From contig NZ_CP081864.1 in assembly GCF_019797845.1 (NCBI RefSeq), positions 1,240,001 through 1,304,000 of the forward strand: a DNA stretch of 64,000 nt. The letters run 5' to 3'. The position numbers and the translations under genes are program-made. Below the pieces are notes generated by a model. That model did not search any database, was not told the DNA's origin, and saw only the letters and a program-made list of their open reading frames with translations. Origin of the DNA: Symbiopectobacterium purcellii (GTDB lineage Bacteria > Pseudomonadota > Gammaproteobacteria > Enterobacterales > Enterobacteriaceae). Shown here piece after piece: positions 41,445-51,444 of the stretch; the first letter of the stretch is position 1, and every line of letters begins with the position of its first letter.

Positions 41445-41489
41445 AGAAAGCGAGCCCGGTTGATGCGCTATCAACAGGGCTCGCTTTCT
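41445..41489. terminator. Long hairpin between the Sel1 gene and hda
   Basis: A 13-bp outer stem AGAAAGCGAGCCC / GGGCTCGCTTTCT encloses a second inverted repeat GTTGAT / ATCAAC. No extended T tract follows. Its position after the stop codon suggests a 3'-end structure. Confidence 0.55.
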
Positions 41490-41536
41490 GTGGTAAACTC
41501 AGTCCGTTTTCCCGCCGAATTGAACATGAGGTGCTT

Positions 41537-42238
41537 CTGAATACGCCGGCACAGCTTTCACTGCCACTTTCTTTGCCTGATGACGAAACCTTTGCCAGTT
41601 TCTACCCGGGAGAAAACGCGTCACTTCTGGCCGCCCTTCACAACGTGTTGCAACAAGAGCACGGTAGCTATATTTACTTCTGGTCACGGGAAGGGGGAGG
41701 GCGCAGCCATCTGCTGCATGCCGCCTGCGCGGCGTTATCACGTCAGGGCGATGCGGCGGGCTATGTGCCGTTAGACAAACGCGCTTATTTTGTGCCTGAA
41801 GTTCTGGACGGCATGGAGCAACTCGCGCTGGTCTGTATCGACAATATCGAATCCATTGCTGGCGATGATGCCTGGGAAATGGCGATGTTCAACCTCTACA
41901 ACCGCATTCAGGAAGGGGGGCACACCCGGCTGTTGATCACCGGCGATCGCCCACCGCGTCAGCTTAATTTGCATCTGCCTGATTTGGCCTCTCGTCTGGA
42001 TTGGGGACAGATTTATAAGTTGCAGCCGCTCTCTGATGAAGAGAAAGGCGAGGCGTTACAGTTGCGCGCCCGTCTGCGAGGTTTCGAGCTGCCAGAAGAT
42101 GTGAGCCGCTTTTTGTTGAAGCGGCTCGATCGTGAGATGCGCACGCTGTTTATGACGCTCGATCAACTCGATCACGCCTCGATTACCGCCCAGCGTAAGC
42201 TGACTATCCCCTTCGTCAAAGAGATCCTGGGGCTATAA
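41537..42238 (+). CDS. hda: DnaA regulatory inactivator Hda (probable CTG start)
   Basis: AAA+ DnaA-family protein that, with the DNA-loaded beta clamp, stimulates DnaA-ATP hydrolysis after initiation. About 233 residues. The clamp-binding motif QLSLPL is at the extreme N-terminus. AAA+ segments include the arginine-rich DRPPRQLN sensor region and [16 protein letters not shown]. The E. coli protein begins at CTG giving [11 protein letters not shown]. Here the equivalent CTG at 41537 has a GAGG ribosome site 5 bp upstream, while an in-frame GTG at 41531 overlaps that site. It overlaps yfgD by 6 bp at the 3' ends. Confidence 0.93.
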   Translation: MNTPAQLSLPLSLPDDETFASFYPGENASLLAALHNVLQQEHGSYIYFWSREGGGRSHLLHAACAALSRQGDAAGYVPLDKRAYFVPEVLDGMEQLALVCIDNIESIAGDDAWEMAMFNLYNRIQEGGHTRLLITGDRPPRQLNLHLPDLASRLDWGQIYKLQPLSDEEKGEALQLRARLRGFELPEDVSRFLLKRLDREMRTLFMTLDQLDHASITAQRKLTIPFVKEILGL

Positions 42239-42589
42239 CAGCGCCAGCACTTGCTCCGGTGGGCGGCCGATTCGTGCCCGCTCACCGTTGACCACAATGG
42301 GACGCTCCATCAACTTGGGGTGTTCAACCAGTGCCGCAATCAGCTGTGTTTCACTCAGCGTTGCATCCGACAGGTTTAAGTCGCGGTACAGATCTTCTTT
42401 CTGGCGCATTACTTCACGTGCGCTGCTAAAGCCTAACTGTGATAACAGTTGGCGAACCTGTGCAGCATCCGGTGGCGTATCCAGATAGAGCACCACGCGT
42501 GGCGTGACGCCGTGTTGCTGCAACAGCGCCAGCGTTTCACGGCTCTTGGAGCAGCGCGGATTGTGATAAATAACGATATTCTGTGACAT
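42233..42589 (-). CDS. yfgD: ArsC-family thioredoxin-fold protein YfgD
   Basis: 118 residues, arsenate-reductase-like family. The N-terminus has [13 protein letters not shown] with the conserved Cys-x-x-Ser region. The C-terminus has [20 protein letters not shown], typical of YfgD/ArsC. Arsenate reduction has not been shown for chromosomal YfgD and no arsenic genes are nearby. Convergent with hda, as in E. coli. Confidence 0.93.
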   Translation of the reverse strand: MSQNIVIYHNPRCSKSRETLALLQQHGVTPRVVLYLDTPPDAAQVRQLLSQLGFSSAREVMRQKEDLYRDLNLSDATLSETQLIAALVEHPKLMERPIVVNGERARIGRPPEQVLALL

Positions 42590-42607
42590 GGGCTGTTCCT
42601 TGCTGTT

Positions 42608-42829
42608 TATACCCGTACAACTTCACGTTGCAGGTGCGTTGGCTGCACTCATTATTCGGCCCATCCCTGGGTCTCACCTCTTACGAGGCCGCCGCACACG
42701 GCGTTCAAATCTGCTCCTTGCAGATTTGTCACCCGAATCACTGACCTGAGTAAGCTCATCGGGATTGATTCACTTGCGCTGTTCAAAACGTAAACGTTTT
42801 GTCCTGCAACTCGAATTATTGAGGGTATA
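42608..42829. repeat. ERIC element with insertions at two sites
   Basis: 222 bp from TATACCC to GGGTATA. Relative to the 127-bp copy it carries about 78 bp after the first arm (hairpins GGCCC/GGGTC-like and CAAATCTGC/GCAGATTTG) and a shorter AAAACG...CGTTTT insert in the second arm. It abuts the bepA stop codon directly, so it lies in the bepA 3' UTR. Confidence 0.85.
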
Positions 42830-44359
42830 TCAAGACTTTTCAAACTGACGGAAACGTTGCTGTAACTGGCGTAACTGGTCAATGCGGGCATCATAGCGCG
42901 CCTGCTCCAGACTGCCGAGTTTGCTTAGTGAACTGGCATTGCTGAACAGCCCGATGGCCTGATCCAATTTTCCGGATAACGCCAGCTCCTCTCCGCGCGC
43001 GGCAAGCTCTTCGGCGCGCATGCCCTGTGCGGCGGAGGCCTGCGCCAGCAGCGACCAGCCGTTGGGATCGCCCGGATTGGCGTAGGTATAACGATAAAGC
43101 AGGCGGCTGGCTGCGGCGGCCTGACCGCCTGTGACATAGGCGTTCGCCAGGTTCAATTGCAGCACTGGGTTGTTCTGGGCACCCGGCGCTTTTTGTAAGC
43201 GCGCGATGGCCAATGCGGCTTTATTTTGCGCCAGATCGATATCCGTCATCAGATCGAGAAACCAGGGACTGTCCGGGGTTTTATCCAGCAGCGGCTGAAG
43301 CACGGCGCGGGCATCGTCATATTTCTTCTCTTCATACGCGCGCACCGCTTTACCGTACTGTGCGGCAAGCTGCTCGCGTACATTGCCTTTTAGCCAGTTA
43401 TCAATGGTCTCATCAGCGGTGGCCTTATACGCGGTGCTGTACATCGTCAGCGCGCGCATCTTGGCAAACAGAAAATCCTGTGAGGATTGGGTCGGTGCCG
43501 GGCGCATCTGGTTGGCGCGGTTACGGGCATCGGCCAGACGGCTCTCTGGCAACGGGTGGGTCAACAGCATTTCCGGCGGTTTAGTGGCATAGCGTGATTG
43601 ATCGGCCAGTTTTTGCATAAAGTTAGGCATAGCCTGTGGATCAAACCCGGCCCGCTGCAACACTTGCAGACCAATACGATCGGCTTCCTGTTCATTGGAC
43701 TGCGTGAAGCTGATAATTCCCTGTTGTGCGCCCGCCAACGTGCCGCTCAGTGCTGCCATCCCCACCTGCGGGTTTGCCATGGCGAGCAGAATAGAACCCA
43801 ATGCACCCATCCAGGTTAACGGGGCGCTGCGCTGTTGTGATTCCATGGCGCGCGCCAGATGGCGTTGGGTGACGTGCGAGATTTCATGCGCCAGTACCGA
43901 GGCCAGTTCGCTTTCATTTTCCGCGTAGCGGAACAAGGCAGAATGGATGACCACATTGCCACCGAAAAAGGCAAAGGCGTTCAGCTCATCGTTGCGAATA
44001 ATGAAGAAGTGAAAAGGCGTGCGCACTGAGTTGGCGCTTTTGACTAACCGTTGGCCCAGTTGGTTGATGTATTGTACCAGCAGAGGATCGTCAATCAGCG
44101 GTGCACCGCCGCGCATTTGCCGTAGGTAGAAGTCACCCATGGCAATTTCTTGATTGATACTGAGCGTACCGCCCGCAGTGGTTCCCATATCGGGAAGCTG
44201 ATCCTGCATATCTGCAACCACGGGAGCCGCGACGCCGCCCAGCATTGCGCCGAACAGCAGCGCAGTCAGGGTTTTCTTTACTCTCAATCCACGCAGAAAC
44301 GTCTTGCCTGCCGGAGCGCTAATGCGAGGACGTTCAGCACCTAACCAATTGAAGACCAT
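42830..44359 (-). CDS. bepA: Beta-barrel assembly-enhancing protease BepA
   Basis: Periplasmic M48 metallopeptidase with a TPR C-terminus that assists or degrades outer-membrane proteins such as LptD. Zinc motif HEISH is at about 158-162, and NEQEADRIG carries the third ligand. The second half is a TPR array ending [12 protein letters not shown]. The start is uncertain. ATG 44359 has an AAGG site and gives 509 residues, but the signal-like [19 protein letters not shown] comes 27 residues later, where E. coli BepA starts. A TTG there is the alternative. E. coli perM, adjacent in that genome, is absent. Confidence 0.93.
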   Translation of the reverse strand: MVFNWLGAERPRISAPAGKTFLRGLRVKKTLTALLFGAMLGGVAAPVVADMQDQLPDMGTTAGGTLSINQEIAMGDFYLRQMRGGAPLIDDPLLVQYINQLGQRLVKSANSVRTPFHFFIIRNDELNAFAFFGGNVVIHSALFRYAENESELASVLAHEISHVTQRHLARAMESQQRSAPLTWMGALGSILLAMANPQVGMAALSGTLAGAQQGIISFTQSNEQEADRIGLQVLQRAGFDPQAMPNFMQKLADQSRYATKPPEMLLTHPLPESRLADARNRANQMRPAPTQSSQDFLFAKMRALTMYSTAYKATADETIDNWLKGNVREQLAAQYGKAVRAYEEKKYDDARAVLQPLLDKTPDSPWFLDLMTDIDLAQNKAALAIARLQKAPGAQNNPVLQLNLANAYVTGGQAAAASRLLYRYTYANPGDPNGWSLLAQASAAQGMRAEELAARGEELALSGKLDQAIGLFSNASSLSKLGSLEQARYDARIDQLRQLQQRFRQFEKS

Positions 44360-44520
44360 GAATGGGACCTTCTCGACTGCACGGTAAAAGCGATTAGCGC
44401 CTATCTTAGCCAGCGCGGAGGGAGCATGCAAAGTGGAATGCGGGAAAAGTGCAGCATAACAGCGCACCGTGCAAAAAATAGCATGCACAAGGTTGCGCGC
44501 AACATAAATCAGACTAATGC

Positions 44521-44549
44521 AAAAACACCGACACCTTAACAGTGTCGGT
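44521..44549 (-). terminator. Intrinsic terminator of gcvR-bcp
   Basis: On the minus strand: stem ACCGACAC / GTGTCGGT with a 7-nt loop, followed by GTTTTTGC. It lies 18 bp after the bcp stop. Confidence 0.85.
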
Positions 44550-44566
44550 GGACACCTGACGCGCTA

Positions 44567-45034
44567 TCAGGCGCTCTTCAGATAGTTCAGTACGATATCG
44601 TGGTGATCGCTGGTTTTGAAATCATCAAACACGTGCGCCACTTTACCGTCTTCACCAATCAAAAAGCTGATGCGGTGAATACCGTCGTAGGTTTTTCCCA
44701 TGAATGTCTTTTCGCCCCATACGCCGAAGGCTTGTGAGATCTGATGATCTTCGTCGGACAACAGCGTAAAGTTCAGCAACTCTTTTTCCGCAAAGCGAGA
44801 CAGTTTTTCCGGTTTGTCGGTGCTGATACCCAGTACTTCCACGCCATGTTTCTTCAGATCGTCCATGTTGTCGCGCAAACCACAGGCTTGCACGGTACAT
44901 CCCGGCGTCATTGCTTTAGGGTAAAAATAGACCAACACTTTTTGTCCCTGGAAGTCGGTTAAATTTACTTGTTCGCCATCCTGGTCGGGCAAGCTAAATT
45001 TCGGTGCGGTATCACCGGCTTTCAGTGTGTTCAT
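44567..45034 (-). CDS. bcp: Thioredoxin-dependent thiol peroxidase Bcp
   Basis: Peroxiredoxin Q/BCP, reduces hydroperoxides with thioredoxin. 155 residues. The peroxidatic Cys46 and resolving Cys51 are in MTPGCTVQACGLRD. ATG 45034 is chosen, with GGAG 7 bp upstream; a GTG one codon earlier is possible. It begins just after the gcvR stop, the same pair order as E. coli. Confidence 0.97.
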   Translation of the reverse strand: MNTLKAGDTAPKFSLPDQDGEQVNLTDFQGQKVLVYFYPKAMTPGCTVQACGLRDNMDDLKKHGVEVLGISTDKPEKLSRFAEKELLNFTLLSDEDHQISQAFGVWGEKTFMGKTYDGIHRISFLIGEDGKVAHVFDDFKTSDHHDIVLNYLKSA

Positions 45035-45036
45035 CA

Positions 45037-45606
45037 CTACTCTCCATCTTTCTCTTCATGCTGTGGATAGTTCACGACGCTAATACTGCCTTGTGCGTGC
45101 AGTTCTGTACATAGCTGATGAAAGGCTGGCTCAATAATTGCGCCATTTAGCGTTTCAGGGCTGTGTGCAGTGATTTGAATATATAACGTTGACGGATGTC
45201 CGCTGGTGGCGGGCTGCGTTTTTGAAACCAGCTCCGCAATGTTCATGTGATGGGCGTCAAACAGCGCGGTAAAGCGTTCAATGATATGCGGGGAATCTGC
45301 CAGTTCAACCTTGACCCACACCGTCGAGGGCATTGGTGGGCGAGCCTGAGACTCCGTGCGCTTCATCACGATCAACAATTCCATTTCCGCCCCTTTGAGC
45401 GGCAGCGTGGATTCGATAAGCGTGATGGCGTTCCAACTTCCCGACAGCAGCATGATGAACGTGAACTCTTTGCCCAGCATCGCAAGACGACTATCTTCAA
45501 TGTTACAGCCACAGCTACTGACGTGACGTGTGATGGCGTTCACAATCCCGGGACGATCGACGCCGAGGGCGGTGATAACCAGAGAGTGTTCTTGTTGGCT
45601 CGGCAA
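45037..45606 (-). CDS. gcvR: Glycine cleavage system transcriptional repressor GcvR
   Basis: Tandem ACT-domain protein that binds GcvA and glycine to control gcvTHP. ACT1 begins LVITALGVDRPGIVNAITRHV; ACT2 is around VELADSPHIIERFTALFDAHHMNIAEL. The TTG at 45606 follows a GAGGAAG ribosome site and gives 189 residues beginning PSQQEHSLV, matching the 190-residue E. coli protein. Longer frames from ATG 45642 or GTG 45651 have no ribosome site and add non-homologous sequence. Confidence 0.92.
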   Translation of the reverse strand: MPSQQEHSLVITALGVDRPGIVNAITRHVSSCGCNIEDSRLAMLGKEFTFIMLLSGSWNAITLIESTLPLKGAEMELLIVMKRTESQARPPMPSTVWVKVELADSPHIIERFTALFDAHHMNIAELVSKTQPATSGHPSTLYIQITAHSPETLNGAIIEPAFHQLCTELHAQGSISVVNYPQHEEKDGE

Positions 45607-45829
45607 AATCTTGCTTCCTCTGCATCGGGTTGAGAGTAACATGGTAAACACAAAAAATTGTCTGGGGCAATTTTGAGTTTGTTCTGCGTGCGTTTTCCCG
45701 CGCCGCCGTCAGTCGCGGCATGCAGAAAGAAAAAAACCGCATGTCAGACGCCGACAACGCGGTTGCGCGCTTGCTTTTGCAGTGAAGTCAAAAGTACCAT
45801 GAAGAACTTGTTTTTGGAGGGGATGGCGA

Positions 45830-46708
45830 ATGTTTACGGGAAGTATTGTTGCACTGGTAACGCCGATGGACGACAACGGCGCCGTCGATCGTGCAAGCTT
45901 AAAAAAACTTGTTGATTATCATGTTGATAGCGGTACCGCGGCGATAGTGTCCGTCGGAACCACCGGAGAGTCCGCCACGTTGAGCCATGATGAACACGGC
46001 GACGTGGTGATGATGACGCTGGAACTGGCAGACGGACGTATCCCGGTGATCGCGGGAACGGGTGCCAATGCAACGTCGGAAGCCATCTCTCTGACCAAAC
46101 GCTTTCACGGCACCGGTGTGGTGGGCTGCCTGACGGTAACCCCTTACTACAACCGCCCAACGCAGGAAGGGTTGTTCCAGCATTTTAAAGCGATCGCTGA
46201 GCACACCGATCTACCGCAGATTCTGTATAACGTACCGTCGCGTACCGGTTGTGACATGCTGCCGGAAACCATCGCCCGTCTTTCCGAAGTAAAAAATATT
46301 GTTGCGGTGAAAGAAGCCACCGGGAACTTAAGTCGTGTGAGTCAGATCCAAGAGTTGGTTGATGATAAATTCATTTTGCTGAGCGGTGATGACGCCAGCA
46401 GTCTGGATTTTATGCAACTCGGTGGTCGCGGCGTGATTTCCGTGACGGCGAACATTGCCGCACGGGAAATGGCACAGCTGTGCGCCCTGGCGGCACAAGG
46501 TGATTTCGCTGCGGCGCGCCGTTTGAATCAGCGCCTGATGCCACTGCATCAGAAATTATTTGTTGAACCTAATCCGATCCCAGTGAAATGGGCATGCAAG
46601 GCATTAGGATTGATGGCGACCGATACGCTTCGCTTGCCGATGACGCCGCTGACTGACGCCGGTCGGGCAGTGATGGAGCGCGCATTGAAGCAAGCTGGTT
46701 TGCAGTAA
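45830..46708 (+). CDS. dapA: 4-Hydroxy-tetrahydrodipicolinate synthase
   Basis: Condenses pyruvate with aspartate semialdehyde, first committed step to lysine and meso-DAP. TIM barrel, 292 residues, E. coli length. Schiff-base Lys161 is in AVKEATGN, Tyr133 and Arg138 in YNVPSRTG, and the GTTGE loop is at the N-terminal side. A GGAGG-type ribosome site precedes the ATG. It is followed 16 bp later by bamC, the conserved dapA-bamC pair. Confidence 0.98.
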   Translation: MFTGSIVALVTPMDDNGAVDRASLKKLVDYHVDSGTAAIVSVGTTGESATLSHDEHGDVVMMTLELADGRIPVIAGTGANATSEAISLTKRFHGTGVVGCLTVTPYYNRPTQEGLFQHFKAIAEHTDLPQILYNVPSRTGCDMLPETIARLSEVKNIVAVKEATGNLSRVSQIQELVDDKFILLSGDDASSLDFMQLGGRGVISVTANIAAREMAQLCALAAQGDFAAARRLNQRLMPLHQKLFVEPNPIPVKWACKALGLMATDTLRLPMTPLTDAGRAVMERALKQAGLQ

Positions 46709-46724
46709 CCCTTAGGGAGATTTG

Positions 46725-47762
46725 ATGACTTCTTCAGTGCAAAAGTCCATGGTGGCAAAAGTGGTTGGTTTGTCGCTGGTTATGCTGTTAGCAGCCTGTT
46801 CCAGAGATCAGCGTCACAAACGTCAGGTCAGCGGCGATGAATCGTATTTGAAAGCGCCACAACCGAGGACGTTAGTGGCACCGGCAGGAATGATCCTTCC
46901 GGTGCAAAATGGGGATTACGAGATCCCGGCAGCCGCATCAACCGGTGAACTGGGTAAAGCGTTAGATATTTGTCCTCCTCTCCAGCCATTGGCGTTGTTA
47001 AGCGGATCGCGCACGCAAATTTCCGGTGATACGGCTACCTTGATGATCGAAAACAGTGCGCAGGCGAGCCGTTTGTGGCCGCAGGTGGTGCAGATCATTC
47101 AGGACAAGGGCTATGTGATTGCCAGCCGTCAGGATGCCTCGCAGACGCTGACCACCGATTGGATCTTCTGGCCGCGAGACGATGAAAGTGTGCCGTACCG
47201 CGCGCGTTATCAGATCTCCGTTCAACCTCAAGGGTATCAGGTTGCGGTTGTGGTGAAATTGCTCGGCCTTGAAGTGCAAAATACGCCAGTGGCAGAAGCG
47301 CTTCAGGTGCAACGTTATACCAGCCTGATGGCCAATGCCCTGTCAGATGCGTTGGAGAAACAGGCGGCTGCGCGTGAGAATGCGCAGACCCATCGTGCCG
47401 TTGGTACGCTGGACGTACTGAGCGGTGCGGATGATAGCGGCCTGCCGTTGCTGGTGGTGCGTGGTCCTTATTCGGTGGTCTGGGATCGACTTCCTGCCGC
47501 GCTGGAAAAAGTCGGCATGAAAGTGAACGATCGCAGCCGTCCACAAGGCTCCATTGCGGTGACCTACAAGGCTCCGGGCAGCAGCGCCTGGGAACGTCTG
47601 GGGGCGAAAGACCCTGAATTGGCCAACGGCGATTACAAATTGCAGGTTGGCGATCTGGGTAACCGCAGTACGTTGCAGTTTATCGACGCGAAAGGGCATA
47701 CGCTCAGCCAGTCGAAAAACGACGCGCTCGTCGCCGTCTTCCAGGCGGCACTCAGTCACTAA
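46725..47762 (+). CDS. bamC: Outer-membrane assembly lipoprotein BamC
   Basis: Lipoprotein of the BAM complex, 345 residues. The lipobox LLAAC places the lipidated Cys at 25. The N-terminal unstructured BamD-binding stretch ([17 protein letters not shown]) and two helix-grip domains follow. ATG 46725 sits 5 bp after AGGGAGA. Downstream of dapA in one operon; a short GCCGG/CCGGC hairpin at 47771-47786 may end the transcript before purC. Confidence 0.95.
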   Translation: MTSSVQKSMVAKVVGLSLVMLLAACSRDQRHKRQVSGDESYLKAPQPRTLVAPAGMILPVQNGDYEIPAAASTGELGKALDICPPLQPLALLSGSRTQISGDTATLMIENSAQASRLWPQVVQIIQDKGYVIASRQDASQTLTTDWIFWPRDDESVPYRARYQISVQPQGYQVAVVVKLLGLEVQNTPVAEALQVQRYTSLMANALSDALEKQAAARENAQTHRAVGTLDVLSGADDSGLPLLVVRGPYSVVWDRLPAALEKVGMKVNDRSRPQGSIAVTYKAPGSSAWERLGAKDPELANGDYKLQVGDLGNRSTLQFIDAKGHTLSQSKNDALVAVFQAALSH

Positions 47763-47890
47763 CAGCAAGAGCCGGTCACATCCGGCCCTTCTTTATTCGG
47801 CCCGGCGAATGCCGGTATTTTTATTGTTAATCAAGTATTAAATCATCGGGCCCGTTGTCGGTGGCCCACAACTGTGTGGAGTAATAAAAG

Positions 47891-48604
47891 ATGCAAAAGC
47901 TAGCTGAGTTGTATCGCGGAAAAGCGAAAACGGTCTACACCACTGAAGATCCCGATCTGTTGGTGCTGGAGTTTCGCAATGATACGTCAGCCGGTGATGG
48001 CGCGCGCATTGAACAGTTTGATCGTAAAGGCATGGTGAACAACAAGTTCAACCATTTCATCATGAGTAAACTGGAAGAAGCGGGCATCCCGACGCAAATG
48101 GTCAAGTTGCTGTCCGACAACGAAGTGCTGGTGAAAAAGCTGGAGATGGTACCGGTAGAGTGCGTGGTACGTAACCGTGCGGCTGGTTCTCTGGTGAAAC
48201 GCCTGGGTGTGGAAGAGGGCATTACCCTGAACCCGCCGCTGTTTGACCTGTTCCTGAAAAATGATGCCCTGCACGATCCGATGGTGAACGAGTCTTACTG
48301 CAAAACCTTTGGTTGGGTGAATGAAACCCACCTGGCGCGCATGAAAGCACTGAGCTACAAAGCCAACGACGTGCTGAGCAAACTGTTTGATGACGCAGGC
48401 TTGATTCTGGTGGATTTCAAACTGGAATTCGGCTTGTTCAAAGGTGAAGTGGTGCTGGGTGATGAGTTCTCTCCCGACGGCAGCCGCCTGTGGGACAAGC
48501 AAACCCTGAACAAGATGGACAAAGACCGTTTCCGTCAAAGTCTGGGTGGTTTGATTGAAGCCTATGAAGAAGTTGCACACCGTCTTGGCGTAAAATTGGA
48601 CTAA
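47891..48604 (+). CDS. purC: Phosphoribosylaminoimidazole-succinocarboxamide synthase
   Basis: SAICAR synthetase of the purine pathway, joins CAIR and aspartate with ATP. 237 residues, identical in length to E. coli PurC. Visible segments are YRGKAKTVY, the [12 protein letters not shown] loop, [13 protein letters not shown], and FKLEFGL...[14 protein letters not shown]. It has its own promoter region (128-bp gap); no convincing PurR box was found by eye. Confidence 0.98.
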   Translation: MQKLAELYRGKAKTVYTTEDPDLLVLEFRNDTSAGDGARIEQFDRKGMVNNKFNHFIMSKLEEAGIPTQMVKLLSDNEVLVKKLEMVPVECVVRNRAAGSLVKRLGVEEGITLNPPLFDLFLKNDALHDPMVNESYCKTFGWVNETHLARMKALSYKANDVLSKLFDDAGLILVDFKLEFGLFKGEVVLGDEFSPDGSRLWDKQTLNKMDKDRFRQSLGGLIEAYEEVAHRLGVKLD

Positions 48605-48647
48605 ACGCGCAATCGTTTTCGTGTTAAGCCTTGCGTGCGTGCCGTTG

Positions 48648-48682
48648 CCTGCCATTCTCTGTGCTAAGCGGAGAATGGCAGG
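48648..48682. terminator. Strong hairpin after purC
   Basis: Perfect 12-bp stem CCTGCCATTCTC / GAGAATGGCAGG, 11-nt loop, about 45 bp after purC. No T tract follows. Confidence 0.6.
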
Positions 48683-48796
48683 TTACCCGTACCAATGTGA
48701 GTATTGGGCTAATTAGCCGTGTCAAAACAGTGCTATCATCTGAGTCTTGAATGAAACCGATATTTTGACATCAGCATGGCAGGAAACCCCTTCCTC

Positions 48797-49249
48797 ATGA
48801 CTTCTTTCGATCCCACGCTTCTGATCCTGCTTGGCCTGGCGGGACTGGGTATTATCAGCCACAACATGACGGTCACCTGGGCGATGTTGGCGCTGCTAGC
48901 GGTACGCTTGACGCCGCTCAATGGATACTTCCCGCTGGTGGAAAAATATGGATTGAGCATCGGGATACTGATTCTGACCATCGGCGTGATGGCCCCGATT
49001 GCCAGTGGGAAAATCAGCGCCCATGACTTCTTTCAGGCATTCCTCAACTGGAAATCGCTGGTAGCGATTGCGGTGGGCGTTGCGGTTTCCTGGCTCGGTG
49101 GTCGCGGTGTTTCTCTGATGAGCAATCAACCTTCCGTGGTGTCGGGATTGCTGATTGGTACTGTGGCCGGTGTCGCATTATTCCGCGGCGTGCCAGTAGG
49201 TCCATTGATTGCGGCAGGTCTGCTCTCGTTGTTGATTGGCAAATCCTGA
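48797..49249 (+). CDS. yeaL: DUF441 inner-membrane protein (YeaL family)
   Basis: About 150 residues with four hydrophobic segments. [21 protein letters not shown], the [14 protein letters not shown] motif and [22 protein letters not shown] identify the YeaL/DUF441 family. Function unknown. ATG 48797 gives the family length; ATG 48776 would add seven residues. Neither start has a strong ribosome site. It is placed next to tmcA rather than at its E. coli locus. Confidence 0.88.
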   Translation: MTSFDPTLLILLGLAGLGIISHNMTVTWAMLALLAVRLTPLNGYFPLVEKYGLSIGILILTIGVMAPIASGKISAHDFFQAFLNWKSLVAIAVGVAVSWLGGRGVSLMSNQPSVVSGLLIGTVAGVALFRGVPVGPLIAAGLLSLLIGKS

Positions 49250-49262
49250 GAGCCGTATTGAC

Positions 49263-51377
49263 ATGTCTGAGCTCCTTACCCCAAACCTGCTCAGTGCTGA
49301 CGCGAACGGCGATCCTACGCTGCTGCAGCGTGTTGGCGCGCGTCGCCTGCTGGTTATCAGCGGTGAGGTGAATTGGGTGCAACGGCAGGTGGAAGCGCTG
49401 TGCCGACAGACGCCGGGGGATTGGCTTTGGCTGGGGGGCATGCACCCTGACAGCATACCCTTTGGCAAAGCGCGGATGCTGCTGGGGCAGGAGTATCAGC
49501 ATGCCGTCTTTGATGCCCGTATCGGACTGGATGTGGAAGCGCTGGCGATCGTGGCTGGCACGTTGCGTGCGGGCAGTTGGCTGCTGCTGCTGGTCCCGCC
49601 CTGGAATACGTGGGCACAACAACCCGATGCTGATAGTCTGCGCTGGAGTGAGCAATCGCAGGCGATAGCCACCCCGAATTTCATTACGCATTTTCAGCAA
49701 CAGCTGCTGGCGGATGAGGAAATCACGCTGTGGCGGCAGGGGGAAGAGGGCGCCCTAAAACCGCTGGCTCCTCGTGCACCGTGGCACCCTCCCAGTGGTG
49801 ATCCAACGCCACAGCAGCAGGCATTGCTGACCCGTCTACAGGCTGCGGCACCGGGCGTTTATGTGATTACTGCCGCGCGCGGGCGCGGTAAATCGACGCT
49901 GGCGGGAATGCTGGCCGCGCAGTGCACAGGCGTCTGTTGGGTGACATCCCCTTCCCGCGATGCTGCCGTTCAGTTGCTGCAATACGCTGGGGCTGAATTG
50001 CCGTTTTACGCTCCGGATGCCGTGCTCGCACATTGCCAATCGTCATCTGCGCCGCCGCTTGACTGGCTGTTGATTGATGAGGCGGCGGCGATCCCTGCGC
50101 CAATGTTGCAGGCGCTGGTAAGCTACTTCCCTCGCGTATTGATGCTCACGACGGTGCAAGGGTATGAAGGAACCGGGCGTGGTTTTCTGCTGAAATTTTG
50201 TGCCTCGCTGCCACAGTGCGACATACTGACGTTGGATCAACCACTGCGCTGGGCCGCAGACGATCCGCTGGAGCGTTTTCTGGATCAGGCCCTGCTTTTT
50301 CGTGACACGTTTACCGATGTCGATGCCCTGAATCTGGGGGACGCGAGAGTGCCTGCTGTCGTGACGAAATGTCTGGCGACAGCGTGGTTGAGCGAACCGG
50401 CAGGTTTGCATTGGTATTATGCCTTACTATGCAGCGCGCATTACCGCACCTCACCGCTTGATTTGCGGCGCTTGCTGGATGCGCCCGATATGCATCTCTA
50501 CGGCGCCCAACGGGGCGAGGCGTTGTGCGGTGTAGCCTGGTGGGTTGATGAAGGCGGTCTGTCACCCGCGTTAGCGCATGAGGTGTGGGCGGGGCGTCGT
50601 CGCCCACGCGGTAATCTGGTGGCACAATCATTGGCAGCGCACGGTGATGAGTGGCAAGCCCCGTGTTTACGTTCGCGGCGTATCAGCCGTATTGCGGTTG
50701 TCGCAGGGCAGCGGCGCAGTGGGATGGGTCATGCACTGATTGCCGCACAACGAGATACCGCGAGCAATGAGGGTATTGATTTTCTGTCGGTCAGCTTTGG
50801 CTATCAGTCTGAACTGTGGGCATTCTGGCAGGCTTGCGGGTTTCAACTGGTGCGTATTGGCAGCCATCGCGAGGCGAGCAGTGGCTGCTATAGCGCGATG
50901 GCGGTTTTGCCTATCAGTGAAGAAGGTCGGCAACTGGTCAGGCGTGCCGAACGGCGTCTTGCTCAGGAATGGACAGCCTTGCGCCGCCTCATCCCTCTGG
51001 CACTGCCGTTGCAACTGCCGGCATCCTATCGTTCTATACTCGATGACGCCGAGTGGCGCAGTCTGGCCGGACTCGATGACGCCGAGTGGCGCAGTCTGGC
51101 CGGGTTCGCTTTTGCGCATCGTGGCATGGAGCCGACTTTTGCCGCGTTGACCTCCCTGCTGGCACGCTCCGGGCTGCCGCTGCCTGCGTTGCGTTTGCTC
51201 AATGCCCATCCGCACGATCCAGAGCGTGGGGTGACGCGGTTTTCATTAAGCGGTAAAAAAGCGCTGTTACAACGCTGGCGTGAGGAGACGGCTCAGGCTC
51301 TTGCCGAGCTTGATGCAGCAACCTGTGCGCGTTGGCAACGCTGGACGCAACCGGGTGGTTTCCGATTGAATAAATAA
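49263..51377 (+). CDS. tmcA: tRNA(Met) cytidine acetyltransferase TmcA
   Basis: RNA helicase/acetyltransferase forming N4-acetylcytidine at the wobble base of elongator tRNA-Met. 704 residues from the ATG at 49263. An N-terminal domain is followed by the RecA-like module with ATP loop RGRGKST (206-212) and LLIDEAAAIP. The GNAT domain has RISRIAVVAGQRRSGMGHALI at about 477-497, and a C-terminal tRNA-binding tail follows. It is longer than the 671-residue E. coli protein, partly because of an exact 11-residue tandem duplication, LDDAEWRSLAG twice at 593-614. Confidence 0.95.
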   Translation: MSELLTPNLLSADANGDPTLLQRVGARRLLVISGEVNWVQRQVEALCRQTPGDWLWLGGMHPDSIPFGKARMLLGQEYQHAVFDARIGLDVEALAIVAGTLRAGSWLLLLVPPWNTWAQQPDADSLRWSEQSQAIATPNFITHFQQQLLADEEITLWRQGEEGALKPLAPRAPWHPPSGDPTPQQQALLTRLQAAAPGVYVITAARGRGKSTLAGMLAAQCTGVCWVTSPSRDAAVQLLQYAGAELPFYAPDAVLAHCQSSSAPPLDWLLIDEAAAIPAPMLQALVSYFPRVLMLTTVQGYEGTGRGFLLKFCASLPQCDILTLDQPLRWAADDPLERFLDQALLFRDTFTDVDALNLGDARVPAVVTKCLATAWLSEPAGLHWYYALLCSAHYRTSPLDLRRLLDAPDMHLYGAQRGEALCGVAWWVDEGGLSPALAHEVWAGRRRPRGNLVAQSLAAHGDEWQAPCLRSRRISRIAVVAGQRRSGMGHALIAAQRDTASNEGIDFLSVSFGYQSELWAFWQACGFQLVRIGSHREASSGCYSAMAVLPISEEGRQLVRRAERRLAQEWTALRRLIPLALPLQLPASYRSILDDAEWRSLAGLDDAEWRSLAGFAFAHRGMEPTFAALTSLLARSGLPLPALRLLNAHPHDPERGVTRFSLSGKKALLQRWREETAQALAELDAATCARWQRWTQPGGFRLNK
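51038..51103 (+). repeat. Perfect 33-bp tandem duplication inside tmcA
   Basis: Bases 51038-51070 are repeated exactly at 51071-51103. Being 33 bp it keeps frame, duplicating LDDAEWRSLAG. Absence of any mismatch suggests a recent slippage or unequal-recombination event. Confidence 0.97.
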
Positions 51378-51444
51378 ATGCCTTGGCGGAATGGACCTGT
51401 CTGCCGGCATACGCAGTAATCGATATGGAGAAGAGCGACATATT

